Positions 5,988-8,166 of a DNA stretch of 8,166 bases are shown piece after piece; within the stretch, counting starts at the first letter, position 1; each line of letters starts with the position of its first letter. Origin of the DNA: an uncultured Anaerolineales bacterium (GTDB taxonomy: Bacteria > Chloroflexota > Anaerolineae > Anaerolineales > UBA11657); the NCBI GenBank assembly GCA_913040765.1, contig CAJWIA010000056.1, positions 1 through 8,166 of the forward strand, in the 5' to 3' direction. Position numbers and translations under genes: made by a program. A model generated the notes under the pieces. That model was given only the letters and a program-made list of their open reading frames with translations. It was not told the DNA's origin and ran no database searches.

Positions 5988-7151
5988 ATGCCGACCAAAA
6001 TAACAATGCCAAAACTAGGTGAAAGCGTAGTGGAAGGCACGATCAACAAATGGCTGGTCCAAGAAGGCGATCAAGTACGACAATATGATCCTATTCTTGA
6101 AATCACTACTGACAAAGTGGACGCAGAGATACCCTGTAGCACAAATGGAATAATACTTAAATTGCTTGTTTCTGAGGGTGATACAGTACAAGTAGGTGGG
6201 CTGTTGGGTTGGATAGGAGAACCTGATGAAGTTATCGAGACTAAACCAAATGATGGTTCAACTGTATCAGGCTCGACCAAATCGGCATATTCTTCACATA
6301 GCACATCCCCAGCAACCCAGGAAATCTACATGTCTCCAGTAGTCAAAAAAATGATTTCAGAAAACAATCTTGACATCACTCAAATAAAGGGTACTGGCCG
6401 AGAGGGCCGAATTACCAAAAAAGATGTGCAAACCATTATTAATACAAAAGACGATAATGCAACGCCTGAGCCATCAGCTACAGAGCAAGCTATGACTCCA
6501 ATGCGCAAAGCAATTGCCCAACACATGGTACATAGCATTCATACTTCGGCCCACGTCACCACTGTCTTTGAAGTAGACATGACCAATGTTACTAACCATC
6601 GAAAAATAAATAAGGCATCGTATGCAAACGATAATATCAACCTGACATATACCGCTTACTTTCTTTACGTATCTGCTTCGACTCTGTCATCTCACAAAGC
6701 AATGAACAGTACACTTGTGAATGACAAAGTGTTGATAAAGGATGATATTAATGTCGGGTTTGCAGTTTCATTAGAAGAGGATGGCCTAATAGTGCCTGTC
6801 ATTCGAAATGCTGATAAAAAAACTCTTAGCAAATTAGCGTATGAACTCAATGATCTAGCGACGCGTGCCCGTAACCATGAGCTGCAGCCAGATGAAGTAC
6901 AGTATGGCACATTCACAATAACAAATCATGGTGTCTTTGGTTCTGTAGTAGCAACAGCAATAATAAACCAACCTCAGTGCGCGATCATGGGAATAGGGGC
7001 AATACAAAAACGTGTAGTAGTAATAGAGGATATAATGGAAATTCGTCCTATGGCGTACATATCCCTCACCTTCGACCATCGCATAATAGACGGAGCATAC
7101 GCCGATAAATTTTTAAAGAAAGTCAAAAATGAATTGGAGCAATGGGCATAA
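5988..7151 (+). CDS. Dihydrolipoamide acyltransferase, E2 component of a 2-oxo-acid dehydrogenase complex
   Basis: A 387-residue E2 subunit. It passes the acyl group made by E1 from lipoamide to coenzyme A and forms the core of the complex in the cytoplasm. Domains in order: one lipoyl domain (about 2-78) with the lipoylated Lys43 in TTDKVDAE; a Ser/Thr-rich linker; a peripheral-subunit-binding domain (about 113-150, MSPVVKK to KKDVQTI); and a catalytic domain (about 168-387) with His364 and Asp368 in DHRIIDGA. The ITNHGVFGS and INQPQ stretches are also typical. At 387 residues it is on the short side because it has only one lipoyl domain. The sequence does not settle pyruvate, branched-chain or 2-oxoglutarate specificity. 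The E3 gene follows after one base, so they form an operon; the E1 genes are not upstream. Confidence 0.95.
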   Translation: MPTKITMPKLGESVVEGTINKWLVQEGDQVRQYDPILEITTDKVDAEIPCSTNGIILKLLVSEGDTVQVGGLLGWIGEPDEVIETKPNDGSTVSGSTKSAYSSHSTSPATQEIYMSPVVKKMISENNLDITQIKGTGREGRITKKDVQTIINTKDDNATPEPSATEQAMTPMRKAIAQHMVHSIHTSAHVTTVFEVDMTNVTNHRKINKASYANDNINLTYTAYFLYVSASTLSSHKAMNSTLVNDKVLIKDDINVGFAVSLEEDGLIVPVIRNADKKTLSKLAYELNDLATRARNHELQPDEVQYGTFTITNHGVFGSVVATAIINQPQCAIMGIGAIQKRVVVIEDIMEIRPMAYISLTFDHRIIDGAYADKFLKKVKNELEQWA

Positions 7152-7152
7152 T

Positions 7153-8166
7153 ATGAACTATGACATGTTGGTGATCGGCGCCGGACCCGGAGGATATGTA
7201 TGCGCCATACGAGCCAGTCAATTAGGACAAAAAGTAGCCATCATCGATAAGGAGTGGCTAGGTGGAGTATGCTTGAACATTGGTTGTATACCTAGTAAAA
7301 CGCTTCTCAAGAACGCAGAAATTGTCGATATTATCCGCAACCGAAGCAAAGAATTTGGTTTCACTTTTGACAATATAGATATTGATTATAGTGTTGCTGT
7401 CCGTCGATCACGAAAGGTGTCACAGAGACTAACCAAAGGCATCGAATATCTGATGAAGAAAAACAATATAGATGTATATATGGGTAGTGCCCATATCCAA
7501 TCAATTAACGAAATAGAAATTGCTCAGACAAATGGAAAAATCACAACGATTACTGCCGACAACGTTGTGATTGCCACCGGAGCAAGACCAATAACTCCCA
7601 ATGAATTCAAAATAGACAATAGAAACATTATTACTTACAGAGATGCCATACTACAAGATAAATTGCCTAAATCAGTAGTCATTATTGGAGGTGGAGCTAT
7701 CGGAGTAGAATTCGCCACCATCTGGAATTCGTATGGAAGCGAAGTCACAATCGTCGAGATGATGAATAACATACTGCCAATGGAAGATATTGAAATTAGT
7801 ACCGAACTCACAAGATCATTCACTAAAGCTGGTATACGAATACTGAAAGACTCAAAAGTAGAAGAAATCAGTCTGGAAGATCAAAATGTCACCATTACAA
7901 TCTCAAATGAAAGTGGTCACAATTCTATTCAAGCCGAACAAGTACTAGTAGCAATTGGATTTACTCCCAACATAGAGGGTTTAGGTCTAAATGCCATGGG
8001 TGTTACAAAAGATCCACAAGGCTTCATACAAGTCGATGACAACATGTCTACAAACATAGAAAATGTGTATGCTATTGGGGATGTAACCGGCAAACTTCTA
8101 CTTGCACACGTGGCAACTGCACAAGGCATTGTGGCAGCAGAAACAATTGCTGGACATCAGACTGTA
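7153..8166 (+). CDS. lpdA: Dihydrolipoyl dehydrogenase (E3), 3' end beyond the window
   Basis: An open frame of 338 codons running off the window; family members have about 460-470 residues, so the dimerisation domain with the catalytic His-Glu pair is not in view. E3 reoxidises the dihydrolipoyl group of E2, passing electrons through FAD to NAD+. Visible signatures are the FAD-binding GAGPGG (9-14) and the redox disulfide Cys40/Cys45 in GGVCLNIGCIPSK. Also present are ATGARP (141-146), the NAD-binding GGGAIGVEFA (179-188) and the second FAD motif AIGDVTG (311-317). The ATG follows the E2 stop by one base, with GGAG 13 bases upstream, so translation is probably coupled to E2. The usual Thr before the first Cys is Val39 (GGVC for GGTC), a mild variation. 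Cytoplasmic. Confidence 0.95.
   Translation, partial: MNYDMLVIGAGPGGYVCAIRASQLGQKVAIIDKEWLGGVCLNIGCIPSKTLLKNAEIVDIIRNRSKEFGFTFDNIDIDYSVAVRRSRKVSQRLTKGIEYLMKKNNIDVYMGSAHIQSINEIEIAQTNGKITTITADNVVIATGARPITPNEFKIDNRNIITYRDAILQDKLPKSVVIIGGGAIGVEFATIWNSYGSEVTIVEMMNNILPMEDIEISTELTRSFTKAGIRILKDSKVEEISLEDQNVTITISNESGHNSIQAEQVLVAIGFTPNIEGLGLNAMGVTKDPQGFIQVDDNMSTNIENVYAIGDVTGKLLLAHVATAQGIVAAETIAGHQTV

Noticed and set aside
5831..6022. A 63-codon plus-strand frame upstream of E2
   Set aside because: It has no Shine-Dalgarno site, runs out of frame into the start of E2 over the E2 ribosome binding site, and has no recognisable sequence features.

Overview
The window looks like a chromosomal stretch of a moderately AT-rich bacterium (about 40-45 % GC by eye, many ATA and AGA codons). 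Genes are tightly packed, with recognisable Shine-Dalgarno sites and one textbook intrinsic terminator. The gene families are ordinary bacterial metabolism: an S9 serine peptidase, a vicinal-oxygen-chelate (VOC) protein, and the E2 and E3 parts of a 2-oxo-acid dehydrogenase. A marine Chloroflexota-type genome would fit, but that is a guess from general resemblance. There are no phage, plasmid, CRISPR, tRNA or rRNA signatures.

Left part (1-5110), all on the minus strand. In transcription order there is a two-domain VOC protein (4203-5096), then an S9 prolyl-oligopeptidase-type peptidase (2154-4178), then a second, apparently identical copy of that peptidase (27-2051). The two peptidase genes lie on a direct tandem duplication with a period of 2127 bp. 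The repeated unit carries the whole peptidase gene, its upstream spacer and the last 44 bp of the VOC gene. A small 3' remnant of the VOC gene is therefore stranded between the two peptidase genes, followed by 8 bp at the joint. The left edge of copy 1 coincides with the window start, so the full extent of the array cannot be seen. The VOC protein is itself an internal duplication: its halves align without gaps at an offset of 153 residues.

Middle part (5111-5987). A 68-residue protein of unknown function (5319-5525, minus) has a near-perfect ribosome binding site and is followed by a strong terminator (5281-5311). About 460 bp of non-coding, AT-rich sequence then separates it from the divergently transcribed E2 gene. 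This spacer holds a TATAAT box, an operator-like dyad and several weaker promoter-like signals.

Right part (5988-8166), plus strand. A single-lipoyl-domain E2 dihydrolipoamide acyltransferase (5988-7151) is followed after one base by dihydrolipoyl dehydrogenase E3 (from 7153, cut by the window edge). The two would act together in oxidative decarboxylation of a 2-oxo acid; the E1 genes are not in view.

I found no clear evidence for a new multi-gene system. The most unusual features are the recent tandem peptidase duplication with its joint, the altered oxyanion-hole region of that peptidase, the fused VOC duplication, and the small unknown protein with strong expression signals.
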